A DNA stretch of 64,000 bases from Archangium primigenium (GTDB taxonomy: Bacteria > Myxococcota > Myxococcia > Myxococcales > Myxococcaceae). The notes under the pieces are model-generated. The model searched no databases. It saw nothing but the letters and a program-made list of their open reading frames with translations, and had not been told where the DNA came from. Positions 50,695-62,059 of the stretch are shown here, piece by piece. A program made the position numbers and the translations under genes. Numbering within the stretch: the first letter of the stretch is position 1; the number at the start of each line of letters is the position of its first letter. The stretch spans positions 8,861,224 through 8,925,223 of the forward strand of contig NZ_JADWYI010000001.1 of the NCBI RefSeq assembly GCF_016904885.1. The letters are read 5' to 3'.

Positions 50695-51258
50695 ATGTCC
50701 GATGCCGCAGCCCCCCTCCCCCGGGTGAGCGATCGCTCCTTCTATGTCTTCACCGCGGTGGTCTCCACCGCCGCGCTGGCGTTCCTGGCCTGGCTGTTGC
50801 TCATCCGCCGGGGCGGCGCGGTGGCGGGGGTGGACCTGCGCTTCCTGCCGGCGGTGAACGCGAGCTTCAACGCCCTGGCGGCCGCCTGCCTCACCGCGGG
50901 CTGGGTGGCCATCCGCCGCAAGGCCCGGCGCGCGCACCAGTACTTCATGGTGTCCGCCTTCGCCGCCTCGGCGCTCTTCCTGGTGTGCTACCTCGCCTAC
51001 CACTTCGTCCACGGCGACACGCGCTACGCGGGCGGAGGGGCGCTCAAGGTGGTGTACCTGCTCATCCTCGCCAGCCACGTGCTGCTGTCCACGGTGGTGG
51101 TGCCCGGCGCGCTCTTGGCCTTCTACTTCGCCTGGCGCGCGTCCTGGGAGCGTCACAAGAAGGTCACGCGGTGGCTGGCGCCCATCTGGCTCTACGTGTC
51201 CGTGACCGGCGTGGTCATCTTCTTCATGCTGCGCGGCAGCCTGCCCACCTCGCCCTGA
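50695..51258 (+). CDS. DUF420 membrane protein (YozB/CtaM-like)
   Basis: A 187-residue membrane protein with four to five helices, first helix about 15-35. It contains the DUF420 core: NASFNALAAACLTAGWVAIRRKARRAHQYFM and YHFVHGDTRY, and the C-terminal RHKKVTRWLAPIWLYVSVTGVVIFFMLRG. DUF420 proteins, such as CtaM, help cytochrome oxidase assembly, and the conserved His residues may bind heme or metal. No oxidase subunit lies in the window, but SCO1 at 11464 would be a related function. The start ATG has only a weak AAGG site. It is divergent from the five-gene operon; the 155-base gap is AT-rich and must hold both promoters, although no hexamers could be placed with confidence. Confidence 0.9.
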   Translation: MSDAAAPLPRVSDRSFYVFTAVVSTAALAFLAWLLLIRRGGAVAGVDLRFLPAVNASFNALAAACLTAGWVAIRRKARRAHQYFMVSAFAASALFLVCYLAYHFVHGDTRYAGGGALKVVYLLILASHVLLSTVVVPGALLAFYFAWRASWERHKKVTRWLAPIWLYVSVTGVVIFFMLRGSLPTSP

Positions 51259-51277
51259 GCCTCGCCGTCCTGGGCAT

Positions 51278-52465
51278 CTAGGGCGGGCGCGTCTCGGACG
51301 GCGGAGCGGGCGGCTCGCCCACGCGCACCTGCCGGGGCAGGCACACGGTGAAGGTGGAGCCCCGGCCTTCCTCGCTCTCCACGGCGAGCGTGCCCCCGTG
51401 CATCGTCACCAGCCGGTAGGCACTGGCCAGCCCCACCCCGCTGCCGGAGATGGCCGGCGCCACGTTGCGGCCCCGGCGGAAGCGCTCGAAGATGTGGGGC
51501 AGGTCCTCGGCGGGAATCCCCATGCCGTGATCCTGCACCTTCAGGCACACCCAGCCGCCCGGCCCGGGGGACGCCTCGCTCAGCCACACGTCGATGGCGC
51601 CGCCCTTGGGGCTGTACTTCACGGCGTTGCCCAGCAGGTTGTCCAGCACCCGCTCCAGGCTGGCCGCGTCCCACTGCCCGAGGAAGTCCAGGCCCTCCAC
51701 GTGCAGGTTCACCGGGTGCGTGGCCGCGAGCGGAATGAGCTCGCGCACCTTGTTGCGCACCATCATGAGCAGATCCACCGACTCGCGCCGCAGCGGCCGC
51801 TCCCCGCCCTTGGACACGGCCAGGAAGTGGTCGATGAGCTCGCTCATGCGCTGGGTGCCCCGGAGGATCTGCTCGAGCCGGGCCTCCACGCCCGGCGTGT
51901 GGGCGGACTCGGGCAGCTGGCGGCGCAACAACTGGGTGCTCAACAGGATGCTCTGCAGCGGCCCCTTGAGGTCATGCGTGGCGATGGCGAAGAACTCGTC
52001 GCGCACGGCGAGCGCCGCGCGGGCGGCCTGCTCGGCGCGCTCCGTCTGCTGCCGCCGCTCCTCGAGCTCGCGCGTCATGCGCATGTTCTCCACCGCGTTG
52101 GAGAGGCTGCGCCGCAGCCGCTCCGGGGAGAAGCCGTCCTTGAGCAGGTAGTCGTGGGCCCCCGCGCGCATCGCATCCACCGCCACGCGCTCGTTGCCAC
52201 TGCCGGTGAAGACCACCACCGCCGGCATCTGCGGGCCGCACCGCTCCCGCAGGCCCTGCAACAGGGCCACGCCGTCGATGCCGGGCAGGTGGAAGTCCAG
52301 CACGACGGCATCGGGCATGGGCGGCTGCGCCAGACGCTCCAAGGCCTCCTCGGCGGAGCCGGCCAGCTCCACGTCCCATTTGGTTCCGGTGTCCTTCTCC
52401 AAGGCACGCCGCAACGCTCGCTGGTCCGCGAGACTGTCGTCGACCAGGAGCACACGCAAACTCAT
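51278..52465 (-). CDS. Receiver domain fused to histidine kinase (receiver first)
   Basis: A 395-residue soluble protein with an N-terminal receiver (1-125, phosphoacceptor Asp in VVLDFHLPGIDG) and a C-terminal kinase core: HisKA with the phosphoacceptor His in IATHDLKGPLQSI, ATPase N-box NLLGNAVKYSPKGG, DHGMGIP and GSGVGLASAYRLV. A kinase whose input is a receiver is usually itself controlled by phosphorylation. It is the last gene of the bphO-bphP operon; its start overlaps the preceding response regulator stop as ATGA. It is therefore probably an output or feedback kinase of the phytochrome pathway. Convergent with DUF420, 19 bases apart. Confidence 0.93.
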   Translation of the reverse strand: MSLRVLLVDDSLADQRALRRALEKDTGTKWDVELAGSAEEALERLAQPPMPDAVVLDFHLPGIDGVALLQGLRERCGPQMPAVVVFTGSGNERVAVDAMRAGAHDYLLKDGFSPERLRRSLSNAVENMRMTRELEERRQQTERAEQAARAALAVRDEFFAIATHDLKGPLQSILLSTQLLRRQLPESAHTPGVEARLEQILRGTQRMSELIDHFLAVSKGGERPLRRESVDLLMMVRNKVRELIPLAATHPVNLHVEGLDFLGQWDAASLERVLDNLLGNAVKYSPKGGAIDVWLSEASPGPGGWVCLKVQDHGMGIPAEDLPHIFERFRRGRNVAPAISGSGVGLASAYRLVTMHGGTLAVESEEGRGSTFTVCLPRQVRVGEPPAPPSETRPP

Positions 52466-52905
52466 CCCCAGCGCTCCCCGTCCGGTAGTCGAGCGACCCC
52501 GAACCAGAAGCGCTCCAGGGCGAACGCCACGTCCTTGAGTTCCGCCGGCTCACTCGGCTTGAACAGGTAGCTGTTGGCGCCCGCGTCATACGCCCCGTTC
52601 ACGTCCTCGGAGCGCGTGGAGTTGGAGAAGATGATGACGGGCAGCCCGCGCAGCGCGGGGTCCGCCTTGAGTGTGCCGAGGATCTCCCGGCCACCGATGC
52701 CCGGCAGGTTGAGGTCCAACAGCACCATCACCGGCCGGGGCGCGTCCGCGTAGGCCCCCCGTTGATAGAGGTAGTCGAGCGCGCTCTCTCCATCGGTGAC
52801 GCGCACCACGGGCCAGGACAAGGGCAACCGACGCGCCAGGCGCTGCAGGGCCTCCGCATCCGGATCACTGTCCTCGACGAGCAATAAGGGTCGCTTGGTG
52901 TCCAT
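52462..52905 (-). CDS. Single-domain response regulator (Rcp1-like)
   Basis: A 147-residue stand-alone receiver. The acidic pocket LLVEDSDPDAE, the phosphoacceptor Asp in MVLLDLNLPGIGG, the Ser/Thr in IIFSNST and the Lys in YLFKPSE are all present. It resembles Rcp1-type regulators paired with phytochromes. Its ATG overlaps the bphP stop by one base (TGATG), and its stop overlaps the next kinase start (ATGA). It is the probable phosphate acceptor of the bacteriophytochrome; with no output domain it would pass phosphate on or bind a target. A longer frame to 52971 lies in bphP and is rejected. Confidence 0.93.
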   Translation of the reverse strand: MDTKRPLLLVEDSDPDAEALQRLARRLPLSWPVVRVTDGESALDYLYQRGAYADAPRPVMVLLDLNLPGIGGREILGTLKADPALRGLPVIIFSNSTRSEDVNGAYDAGANSYLFKPSEPAELKDVAFALERFWFGVARLPDGERWG

Positions 52906-55133
52906 CACCCCGGTCCTTTGCCCAGGGTAAAGTAGAAAGTGGAACCCTGGCCGGGCGCGGATTCCACCCACAAGTCGCCTCCGTGAAGCAGGACGAGCCG
53001 GCGCGAGATGGACAACCCCGCGCCACTGCCGCCTCCGAAGGAATGCGCCGGGTGCAGGCGCCGGAACATCTCGAAGATGACCTCGTGGAACCGCTCGGGG
53101 ATGCCGATGCCGTTGTCGCGCACGTAGAAGACGTATTCATTGCCGTGCCGACGCGCCGAGGCCAGGGGCTCGTCGGGCGCGATGAAGCCCGCTTCCACCC
53201 AGCGCGGCGTGCCTGGCTGGTGGTACTTGGCGGCGTTGGTCAGCAGATTGGCCCAGACCTGTTGGATGCGGACGCGGTCGCACTCCACCCGGGGAAAACG
53301 GCGGGGCATCCGGATGGACACCTGGTTCTCCACCAACCGGGCGGACACCGTGAGGACCACCTCGTCCACCAGGTCCTGCATGTCCGTCTCACCCCAGGCC
53401 AGGGACAGGCGCCCCACCCGGCTGAACTCGAACAGGGCATCCATCTGCCCCTGCGTCCGGCCCGCCAGCCACCGCACCTCTTCCAGTTGCTTGCGGCCCT
53501 CGCTGCCCACCGCCTCCCCCACATCCTCCAGGAGGAAGCTCACGTACTGCTGGATGCCGCGCAGCGGCTCCTTGAGGTCATGCGCCACGGTGCCACCGAA
53601 GGCGTCCAGTTCCGCGTTGGAGCGGGACAGGGCCGCCGCATGCCGCAGCAACACGCCCACCAGGGCCCCCCGGAGCGCCGTGGCGCTGGCCTGGTCCTCC
53701 GCAGACCAAGGCACACTGGCGCCCCGGACCGTCTCCTGCCAGGCGTCGAAGGAGGCACGCGGATGCAGCCGGCGCACGCCCGGTCCCTCCACCACGGGCT
53801 TGCGGGGATTGCCCGCCCAGCGAATGGTGCGTGCCACCTCGGGACGGAACCAGACGATGAAGCGCGGCGCGCCCGCGTCCAGCCGCACCACGAGCAGACC
53901 GCTGGCCACATCCGCGTAGGCCCGCGCGGGCGGGTGGAGCTGCCCCAGCTTCTCGGTGTGCAGGGTCGCGTCGAAGGACTGCGCGCCGAGCCAGGCGGCC
54001 AGGGCCCCCACCTCGTCCAGCGTGGGCGTGGCGCCCAGCAACACGGGCGTCTCGCCCAACAGCAGCGCCGCGCCCGTCGCGTGGGTGAGCCCGAGCAGCA
54101 GGTCCGCATGCCGCGACAGGGACGTGGTCAGCGCGGTGTCCTCGGCGGACAGCCGCTCCACCAGTTGCGCCTGGAAGGACGCGCGGCGGGCGAGCTCCTC
54201 GGACATCGTCGCGCGCTCCTCGGAGGCGAGCTGCAGCGACACCAGGCGCGCCAGCACATCGCAGGCGCGGCGCGTGGCGGCCGGCACCTTCAGCGGCTGG
54301 CGGTGGTGGCACGCGACGAGGCCCCACAACACGCCGTCTCGCACCAGGGAGATGGACATGGACGCACGCACATCCATGTTGGCCAAGTACTCCAGGTGCA
54401 CGGGCGACACGCTGCGCAGCGCCGAGTCGGACAGGTCCAACGGCCGCCCCAGGCCGGGGAGCACCGCGGGCACCAGGGGCACGGGCGCGGCGCGCGCGTC
54501 CGCGATGAGGCGCAGCGTGCTGCGCACGTACAGAGCCCGGGCCTGCGCGGGGATGTCGCTCGCGGGGAAGTGCAGCCCCATGAAGCTGTCCATGGCCGGG
54601 TCGAGGCTCTCGGCCACCACCTCGCCATGCCAGTCCGCGTCGAAGAGGTACACCATCACCCGGTCGAAGCCCGACAGCGCCCGCACGGCGTTGGCCACTT
54701 CCTGCAACAGCCCGCGCGGCCCCTGCGCCCGCGTCAGCGGCGAGAGCAGTTGGTTCACCCGCGTCAGCGCCTCCTCCTCGGAGGACGACTCGACGACGGG
54801 CTCCAGGTCCAGCACGGCGAGTCCATCACGGCGGTGCAAGAGGCCCACGAAGACGCGGCCCGCCGCCTCGATGCGCAGCGCGCCTCCCGCGGGCTGCGTC
54901 AGCGCGCGCGACACCAGGGCCAGGGACGTGGGGTGCAGCACGTCCGCCAGGGGTCGGCCCAGCAGGGCCTGGGGCGACACCCCCAGCCACTCCTGCGTGT
55001 TGGCGCTCACCACCGCGAGGCTCAAGTCCGGCTCGCTGAAGGCCAGCAGGGCCCCATGAGGCTGAATGCCTCCGAGCAGGTGGATGGGTTCGCGATCGCA
55101 CTCGGTCAGTTCAGTGTCGGTGACAGGGGTCAT
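52905..55133 (-). CDS. bphP: Bacteriophytochrome histidine kinase
   Basis: A 742-residue red/far-red photoreceptor. Domains: PAS with the biliverdin-binding Cys12 in TECDREPIHLLGGIQPHG, GAF with PASDIP (Asp193) and the conserved His246 in SPVHLEYLANM, PHY with the tongue motif PRASF (458-462), then HisKA with His518 in VAHDLKEPLRGI, and an ATPase with NLLTNAAKY, DNGIGIP and GSGAGLS. All key chromophore residues are present, so a normal photocycle is expected. bphO just upstream supplies biliverdin. In Stigmatella aurantiaca phytochromes influence light-dependent fruiting; a similar role is inferred. The start is the ATG overlapping the bphO stop (ATGA). Confidence 0.97.
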   Translation of the reverse strand: MTPVTDTELTECDREPIHLLGGIQPHGALLAFSEPDLSLAVVSANTQEWLGVSPQALLGRPLADVLHPTSLALVSRALTQPAGGALRIEAAGRVFVGLLHRRDGLAVLDLEPVVESSSEEEALTRVNQLLSPLTRAQGPRGLLQEVANAVRALSGFDRVMVYLFDADWHGEVVAESLDPAMDSFMGLHFPASDIPAQARALYVRSTLRLIADARAAPVPLVPAVLPGLGRPLDLSDSALRSVSPVHLEYLANMDVRASMSISLVRDGVLWGLVACHHRQPLKVPAATRRACDVLARLVSLQLASEERATMSEELARRASFQAQLVERLSAEDTALTTSLSRHADLLLGLTHATGAALLLGETPVLLGATPTLDEVGALAAWLGAQSFDATLHTEKLGQLHPPARAYADVASGLLVVRLDAGAPRFIVWFRPEVARTIRWAGNPRKPVVEGPGVRRLHPRASFDAWQETVRGASVPWSAEDQASATALRGALVGVLLRHAAALSRSNAELDAFGGTVAHDLKEPLRGIQQYVSFLLEDVGEAVGSEGRKQLEEVRWLAGRTQGQMDALFEFSRVGRLSLAWGETDMQDLVDEVVLTVSARLVENQVSIRMPRRFPRVECDRVRIQQVWANLLTNAAKYHQPGTPRWVEAGFIAPDEPLASARRHGNEYVFYVRDNGIGIPERFHEVIFEMFRRLHPAHSFGGGSGAGLSISRRLVLLHGGDLWVESAPGQGSTFYFTLGKGPG

Positions 55134-55747
55134 GAGTCGTGGATCTCGCGGAACCGGGCCTCGAAGGTCTCGAAGGCATCCTGGGCTCCTTGAATCACCC
55201 GGGGCGCCTGAGCGGGCTCCGGACAAATGCGCAGCGCGGCCTCACCGAAGGACTTCCACATGGGCCCCACGGCATCGCCGTAGGCGCGGAAGAACGCGAA
55301 GCGTCCCACGGACTGGCCCTCGAAATGACGCACCAGCTGCCGCAGGATGATCTGCCCACCCAGAGTGGAGCCCTCCAGCACGTAGAGTGCACCGAGGGCC
55401 TCGGGGACGCCCGGCACCGAAGGCGGGTGGGCGAGCGCGGGCAGGCGCGCCAGCGAGGCCTCGTCGTGGCCCAAGGCCAGGAGGTCCTCACGCAAGAGCG
55501 GCAGCTTCCAGCGCTCCGCCAGGAGAAGCTCGGAGGAGAAACCATCCAGCGCTTCGGCGAGCAGGGGTTCGAGCGCGCCATGCACGGCGTGGAGGGCTTC
55601 CAGATGTCGGCGGTATCCCTCCGGGCTCAGGCCCGGGGACATCAACCGCACGACACGCTCGGCGCGCTCGTGGTGGGGGCGGGTTTCCGCCTTCAACTGC
55701 TGGAGCAGGTTACGGGATTCGGAAAGGAACACGGCGCGCGGGAGCAT
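55130..55747 (-). CDS. bphO: Biliverdin-producing heme oxygenase
   Basis: A 205-residue heme oxygenase that cleaves heme to biliverdin, CO and iron; biliverdin is the chromophore of the phytochrome encoded next. The proximal His is in ETRPHHERAE (His25 or 26), and the distal helix glycine motif appears in GALYVLEGSTLGGQ (about 118-131). Length is typical of the BphO/PigA type. It is the first gene of a four-gene operon with overlaps throughout. The start is the ATG with GAGGGAGG upstream; an in-frame ATG at 55849 would extend over a hairpin and is unlikely. Confidence 0.95.
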   Translation of the reverse strand: MLPRAVFLSESRNLLQQLKAETRPHHERAERVVRLMSPGLSPEGYRRHLEALHAVHGALEPLLAEALDGFSSELLLAERWKLPLLREDLLALGHDEASLARLPALAHPPSVPGVPEALGALYVLEGSTLGGQIILRQLVRHFEGQSVGRFAFFRAYGDAVGPMWKSFGEAALRICPEPAQAPRVIQGAQDAFETFEARFREIHDS

Positions 55748-55800
55748 GGCCGCCCTCCCTCGGCGAGGAAACGACTCCCTCGTCCAACTGTCCACCTGTC

Positions 55801-55847
55801 GCCAGCCGGATGCGGCGGAGGCTCGCTCCGCCGCCCTGCCGGCTGGC
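55801..55847 (-). terminator. Nested double-stem hairpin between protease and bphO
   Basis: An outer stem GCCAGCCGG/CCGGCTGGC (55801-55809 with 55839-55847) and an inner stem GCGGCGGAG/CTCCGCCGC (55812-55820 with 55826-55834) pair perfectly. It starts 10 bases after the protease stop and ends 53 bases before the bphO start. Probably a terminator of the protease gene or an attenuator before bphO. No U-tract. Confidence 0.7.
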
Positions 55848-55857
55848 ACCGCGGACG

Positions 55858-58020
55858 TCAGTCCTCGAAGAAGGTGGGCACGAGGGAGAAGTTGACGCCC
55901 GTCACCGTCTGGCCCGCCTTGAGCACGATGGGCTCCACGTTGGCGACATCCCGCCAGTAGCCCACGCGGTCTCCGTCATCGATCTCGTTGTTGCCGTTGT
56001 CGTCGATGGCGGCGATCACGTAGTAGGTCCGCGCGGTCAGCGTCGCGCTGTAGGCGTACTGGCTGGCGGCGGTGACCAGCCCCACGCCCTCCTTGTCGTC
56101 GAAGGTCAGCTCCCCGTCCGTGCCCTCGTAGAGGAAGATGAGGATCGCGTCGCGGTCCGTCTGGTAGCCCACGCGGAACTTCACCGACACCGTCTGGCCC
56201 GTGCCGCTCTCCGGGGTGAAGGACAGCTGCGCCTCGTAGTCCCCATCCGACAGGCCAGAGGAACTCATGGCCACGGGCATCCAGACCGTGCTGTAGGCGG
56301 GCACGGAGATCGTCGCGCCCCCGGGGAAGGACAGGGCCCTGGCCTGCGACCCGGACGTCGCCACCGCCGCCGTCACCTTGAGCGTCCCGCCGCCCACGTT
56401 GCGCACCGGCACCGCGCGCGTGCCATTGCCCAGGAACGCGAGCCGCGTGCTGCCCAACGCCAGGCGGGGCACCGCCGAGGTGTTCAGACTGCCCGTGGCG
56501 CGCAGCACCGCCGTGTGGGCGTTGATGAGTCCGGCGCCACAGCCCTCGGTGCACTTGGCCGTCCCGTCGGCGGTCTCCTGGAAGATCGTCTTGATCTGCG
56601 ACGTGGTGAGCGCGGCGTTCTTCGCCTTCATGAGCGCCACGATGCCCGCCACGTGCGGCGAGGCCATGCTGGTGCCCTGGTAGTAGGCCCACGTGGACTT
56701 CTTGTCCTTGTCCTGCATCGTCGAGAGCACCCCATCCGGGTACTTGTCGCCGTCCTGGTCCTCGGCCGTCTCGCCACCGGTGGCCATCACGTGCACGGCG
56801 GTGCCGAAGTTGGAGTAGCTCGCGCGCTTGCCATCGAAGCGCGTGGCGCCCACGCAGATGACGTTCTGCTGGTTGCACGGGGAGAAGGCCTTGGCGTCCA
56901 CGTTCGAGTTGCCCGCGGCCACGACGATGACCACGCCCATCCGGGTGACCTCGTCGATGGTCTCCTGGAGCGCGGCGCTCGGGCTGATCTCTCCGCCCAG
57001 GCTCATGTTGATGACCTTGGCCGGGTTCGCGTTCTTCTGGAGGCCCGGGACATCCAGGCCCGCGGCCCAGCGCACGCCCGTGATGATGTCCGCGAAGTCA
57101 CCGCCCTCGGCGCCCAGCGCGCGCACCGGCACGAGCTTGCCCTTCCACGTCACGCCCGCGACGCCGTAGCCCTCGTTGGACACCGCGCCGATGGTCCCCG
57201 CCACGTGCGTGCCATGGAACGAGGAGCCGCCGTTGGGCAGATCCTTGCCCACGTCCGTGGGGTCCATGTCCATGCCGTCGCCATCGCCCGCCGCGGCGGC
57301 ATCGCGCATCACGTCCGCGCCCTGCACCAGGCGCGCGTTGAGGTCCGGGTGCCGCACGATGCCCGAGTCCACGATGGCGATGGTGATGTCGTCCCCACCG
57401 GTGCTCACGTCCCAGGCCGCGGGCAGGTTCATCAGCGGGTAGTGCCACTGGTCCCGGTAGCCCGGATCGTTCGGCGTGGCGAACGCATGCACGCGCACGT
57501 TCTTCTCCGCGAACCGCACGCCCTTCTGGGACGCCACGCGCCCGGTGAGCTCCTCCGTCTCGCCCACCCGCATGGCGCGCAGCCCCACGGGCGCGTAGCC
57601 AATGAGGTGGACGTGATCGGAGATCAGCCCCTTGTGCACCGCCTGATAGCCCGACAGCTCCACCCGCGCGAGCGCCTCGGCCTCGGTGAGCCGCGCCTCC
57701 TCGAAGCGCACGAGCACGTCACCGGGAACCGCCTCGGCCCCGGACGTCGACCCCGCGGTGAGCGCCTGCGTCTGGGCTTGACGCTTCGCGCCAAGCCACT
57801 GGTTGGCCTGCGCGAGCGCCTGGCGCGCGACGGGCTCGCGCAGCAGCGCGGGCGCGGGGCGCGGCGGCAGCGCGGCCGAGGAGCGGAAGGGCGTCAGCGT
57901 GCCGCCCACCCGGCCCGTCTTCACGGTGGGCTTGGGCGTCGAGGGAGTGGGCGTGGTGGGCTCCTCCTCCTCACACGCGGAGAGAACCAGGAGGCTCAGC
58001 AAGGCGAGACGACGGATCAT
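55858..58020 (-). CDS. Subtilisin-like (S8) serine protease lipoprotein
   Basis: A 720-residue exported protease. The signal has a lipobox LSAC (Cys16), followed by an acidic and Thr/Pro-rich linker and a propeptide (about 50-190). The catalytic domain (about 200-500) has Asp218 in IAIVDSGI, His269 in SFHGTHVAGTIG, the oxyanion Asn in VVAAGNSN and Ser451 in GTSMASPHVAG. C-terminal beta-sandwich domains (about 520-720) end in a pre-peptidase-like, calcium-binding-type DDNGNNEIDDGD region. It probably acts at the cell surface in predation or protein turnover. It is divergent from the glp operon (58181) with a 160-base intergenic region in which I can place no clear promoter. Confidence 0.93.
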   Translation of the reverse strand: MIRRLALLSLLVLSACEEEEPTTPTPSTPKPTVKTGRVGGTLTPFRSSAALPPRPAPALLREPVARQALAQANQWLGAKRQAQTQALTAGSTSGAEAVPGDVLVRFEEARLTEAEALARVELSGYQAVHKGLISDHVHLIGYAPVGLRAMRVGETEELTGRVASQKGVRFAEKNVRVHAFATPNDPGYRDQWHYPLMNLPAAWDVSTGGDDITIAIVDSGIVRHPDLNARLVQGADVMRDAAAAGDGDGMDMDPTDVGKDLPNGGSSFHGTHVAGTIGAVSNEGYGVAGVTWKGKLVPVRALGAEGGDFADIITGVRWAAGLDVPGLQKNANPAKVINMSLGGEISPSAALQETIDEVTRMGVVIVVAAGNSNVDAKAFSPCNQQNVICVGATRFDGKRASYSNFGTAVHVMATGGETAEDQDGDKYPDGVLSTMQDKDKKSTWAYYQGTSMASPHVAGIVALMKAKNAALTTSQIKTIFQETADGTAKCTEGCGAGLINAHTAVLRATGSLNTSAVPRLALGSTRLAFLGNGTRAVPVRNVGGGTLKVTAAVATSGSQARALSFPGGATISVPAYSTVWMPVAMSSSGLSDGDYEAQLSFTPESGTGQTVSVKFRVGYQTDRDAILIFLYEGTDGELTFDDKEGVGLVTAASQYAYSATLTARTYYVIAAIDDNGNNEIDDGDRVGYWRDVANVEPIVLKAGQTVTGVNFSLVPTFFED

Positions 58021-58180
58021 AGAAGTCCTTAGACGAGACGGAGACGGCCCTCGGGAACAAAGCAGGAACCGCGCCATTCCGCATCCCCCCACGGCCGGCT
58101 TCTGGACCCGGGCGGAGGCTTCTCCCTACAGTGCGCCCGCGGTCGCTCCTGGCCTGAAGACACAACGAGGGATGCATCGG

Positions 58181-59285
58181 GTGAGGCAAGGCATCGAGCT
58201 GGACGGAATCACGCGCGTCGTGGGCGGAGAGACGCACCTGTCGGACATCCACCTGCGGCTCGAGCCCGGCTCCTTCCAGGTGCTGCTGGGCCGCACACGC
58301 GCCGGGAAGACCTCGCTCCTACGGCTGCTGGCGGGGCTGGACGCGCCCACCGCCGGACGGCTGCGCGTGGACGGCCAGGACGTCACCCACGTGGACGTGC
58401 GCCGCCGGGACGTGGCCATGGTGTACCAGCAGTTCGTCAACTACCCCTCGCTCACCGTCTACGAGAACATCGCCTCGCCCCTGCGGCTGGCGGGCAAGCT
58501 CGACGCCAAGGCGTTGGACAAGCGCGTGCGGGACACGGCCGCGGCGCTCCGGTTGGACCCTTTCCTCCAGCGCCTGCCCGCGGAGCTGAGCGGCGGCCAG
58601 CAGCAGCGCACCGCCATGGCCCGCGCGCTCGCCAAGGACGCCTCGCTGCTCCTGCTCGACGAGCCGCTGGCCAACCTGGACTACAAGCTGCGCGAGGAGC
58701 TGCGCACGGAGATCCGCCAGCTCTTCCGCGGCCGGCCCGCCGTCGTGGTGTACGCCACCACCGAGCCCACCGAGGCGCTGCTGCTCGGGGGTCAAACGGT
58801 GGTGCTGCACGAGGGGCGTGTGCTGCAGGCGGGCCCGACGCTGGAGGTGTACCAGCGCCCGGCCAACGAGCAGGTGGGGCAGGTCTTCAGTGATCCGCAG
58901 ATGAACCTGTGGGACGCGGAGATCACGCCGGACGGCCGCGCCCGCCTGTCCTCCGACGTGGACTTCCCGCTCACCGGACACCTCCGGGGCCTGACACCGG
59001 GCCGCTACCGCCTGGGCCTGCGCGCCCACCACCTGGGGCTCGCGCCCGCCTCCGCCGAGGACATCCGCGTGCCCGCGCACGTGGAGCTCGAGGAGGTCAG
59101 CGGCTCGGAGACACTGGTGCACGCGGGTCACGCGGGGCTCGCGCTCGCCGCCCAGTTGGAGGGCGTGCACCGCCACCCCTCGGGCGCGCCGGTGACGCTG
59201 TTCATCCCGCCCTCGCGTCTGTTCGCCTTCACTCCCGGCGGCCCGCTCGTGGCCGCTCCCCCGTTCGCTTCGCAGGAGGCCGCGC

Positions 59286-59299
<14 letters not shown>
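58181..59299 (+). CDS. glpS: Glycerol-type ABC importer ATPase GlpS
   Basis: A 372-residue CUT1-type ATPase. Walker A reads GRTRAGKTS, the Q-loop is MVYQQFVNYPS, the signature LSGGQQQR is canonical and Walker B is LLLLDEPLANLD, but the switch His expected in YVTHDQ is replaced, reading YATTEPTEAL. A C-terminal regulatory TOBE-like domain follows (about 240-372). Gene order (two ATPases, two permeases, DUF2160, binding protein) matches the glycerol importer GlpSTPQV of rhizobia. The start is taken as GTG at 58181 because GAGGG lies 9 bases upstream; the ATG at 58172 would be almost on top of that site. It overlaps glpT by 14 bases. Confidence 0.92.
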
Positions 59300-60374
<1,075 letters not shown>

Positions 60375-60398
60375 GTCCCGAGCCCGAGAGACAACCCC

Positions 60399-61261
<863 letters not shown>

Positions 61262-61265
<4 letters not shown>

Positions 61266-62053
61266 GACGCCTCGCCGTGCCCCTGTATCTGGCCCTGAGC
61301 TTCACGCCCATCTACTGGCTGGTGTGCATGTCGCTCAAGACGAACGAGGAGATATTGGGCGACTTCTCCGCCTGGCCGCGCGCGCCCACGCTCGACAACT
61401 ACACCACCATCTTCACGGACCCCTCGTGGAGCATGAGCTACGTGCACTCGCTCACCTACGTGAGCATCAACACGGTGCTCTCGGTGCTGCTCGCGCTGCC
61501 GGCCGCCTATGCCTTCTCGCGCTACCGCTTCCTGGGCGACACGCACCTGTTCTTCTGGCTGCTCAGCAACCGCATGTCCCCGCCCGCCGTCTTCCTGCTG
61601 CCCTTCTTCCAGCTGTATTCGAGCATCGGGCTGTTCGACACGCCCTGGGCGGTGGCCTTCGCGCACATGCTCTTCACCGTGCCCCTGTCGGTGTGGATCC
61701 TCGAGGGCTTCATGTCCGGCGTGCCCCGGGAGATCGACGAGACGGCCTACATCGACGGCTACAGCTTCCCGCGCTTCTTCACGCGCATCTTCTTTCCCCT
61801 CATCCGCTCGGGCGTGGGCGTGACGGCGTTCTTCTGCTTCATGTTCAGCTGGGTGGAATTGCTGCTCGCGCGCACGCTCACCTCCGTGGAGGCCAAGCCC
61901 ATCGTGGCCGCCATGACGCGCACGGTGAGCGCGGCGGGCATGGACTGGGGCGTGCTCGCCGCGGCGGGCGTGCTCACGCTCGTGCCGGGCGCGGTGGTCA
62001 TCTACTTCGTGCGCAACTACATCGCCAAGGGCTTCGCCCTGGGAAGGGTGTGA
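61262..62053 (+). CDS. glpQ: Glycerol-type ABC importer permease GlpQ
   Basis: A 263-residue second permease of the importer. It has a family EAA loop, EIDETAYIDGYSFPRFFTRIFFPLIRSG, and six helices. Start and stop fit tightly: ATGA overlap with glpP and a 6-base gap before the DUF2160 gene. It forms the channel with GlpP. This gene name is for the permease and is unrelated to the E. coli glycerophosphodiesterase GlpQ. Confidence 0.92.
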
Positions 62054-62059
62054 GCCGTC

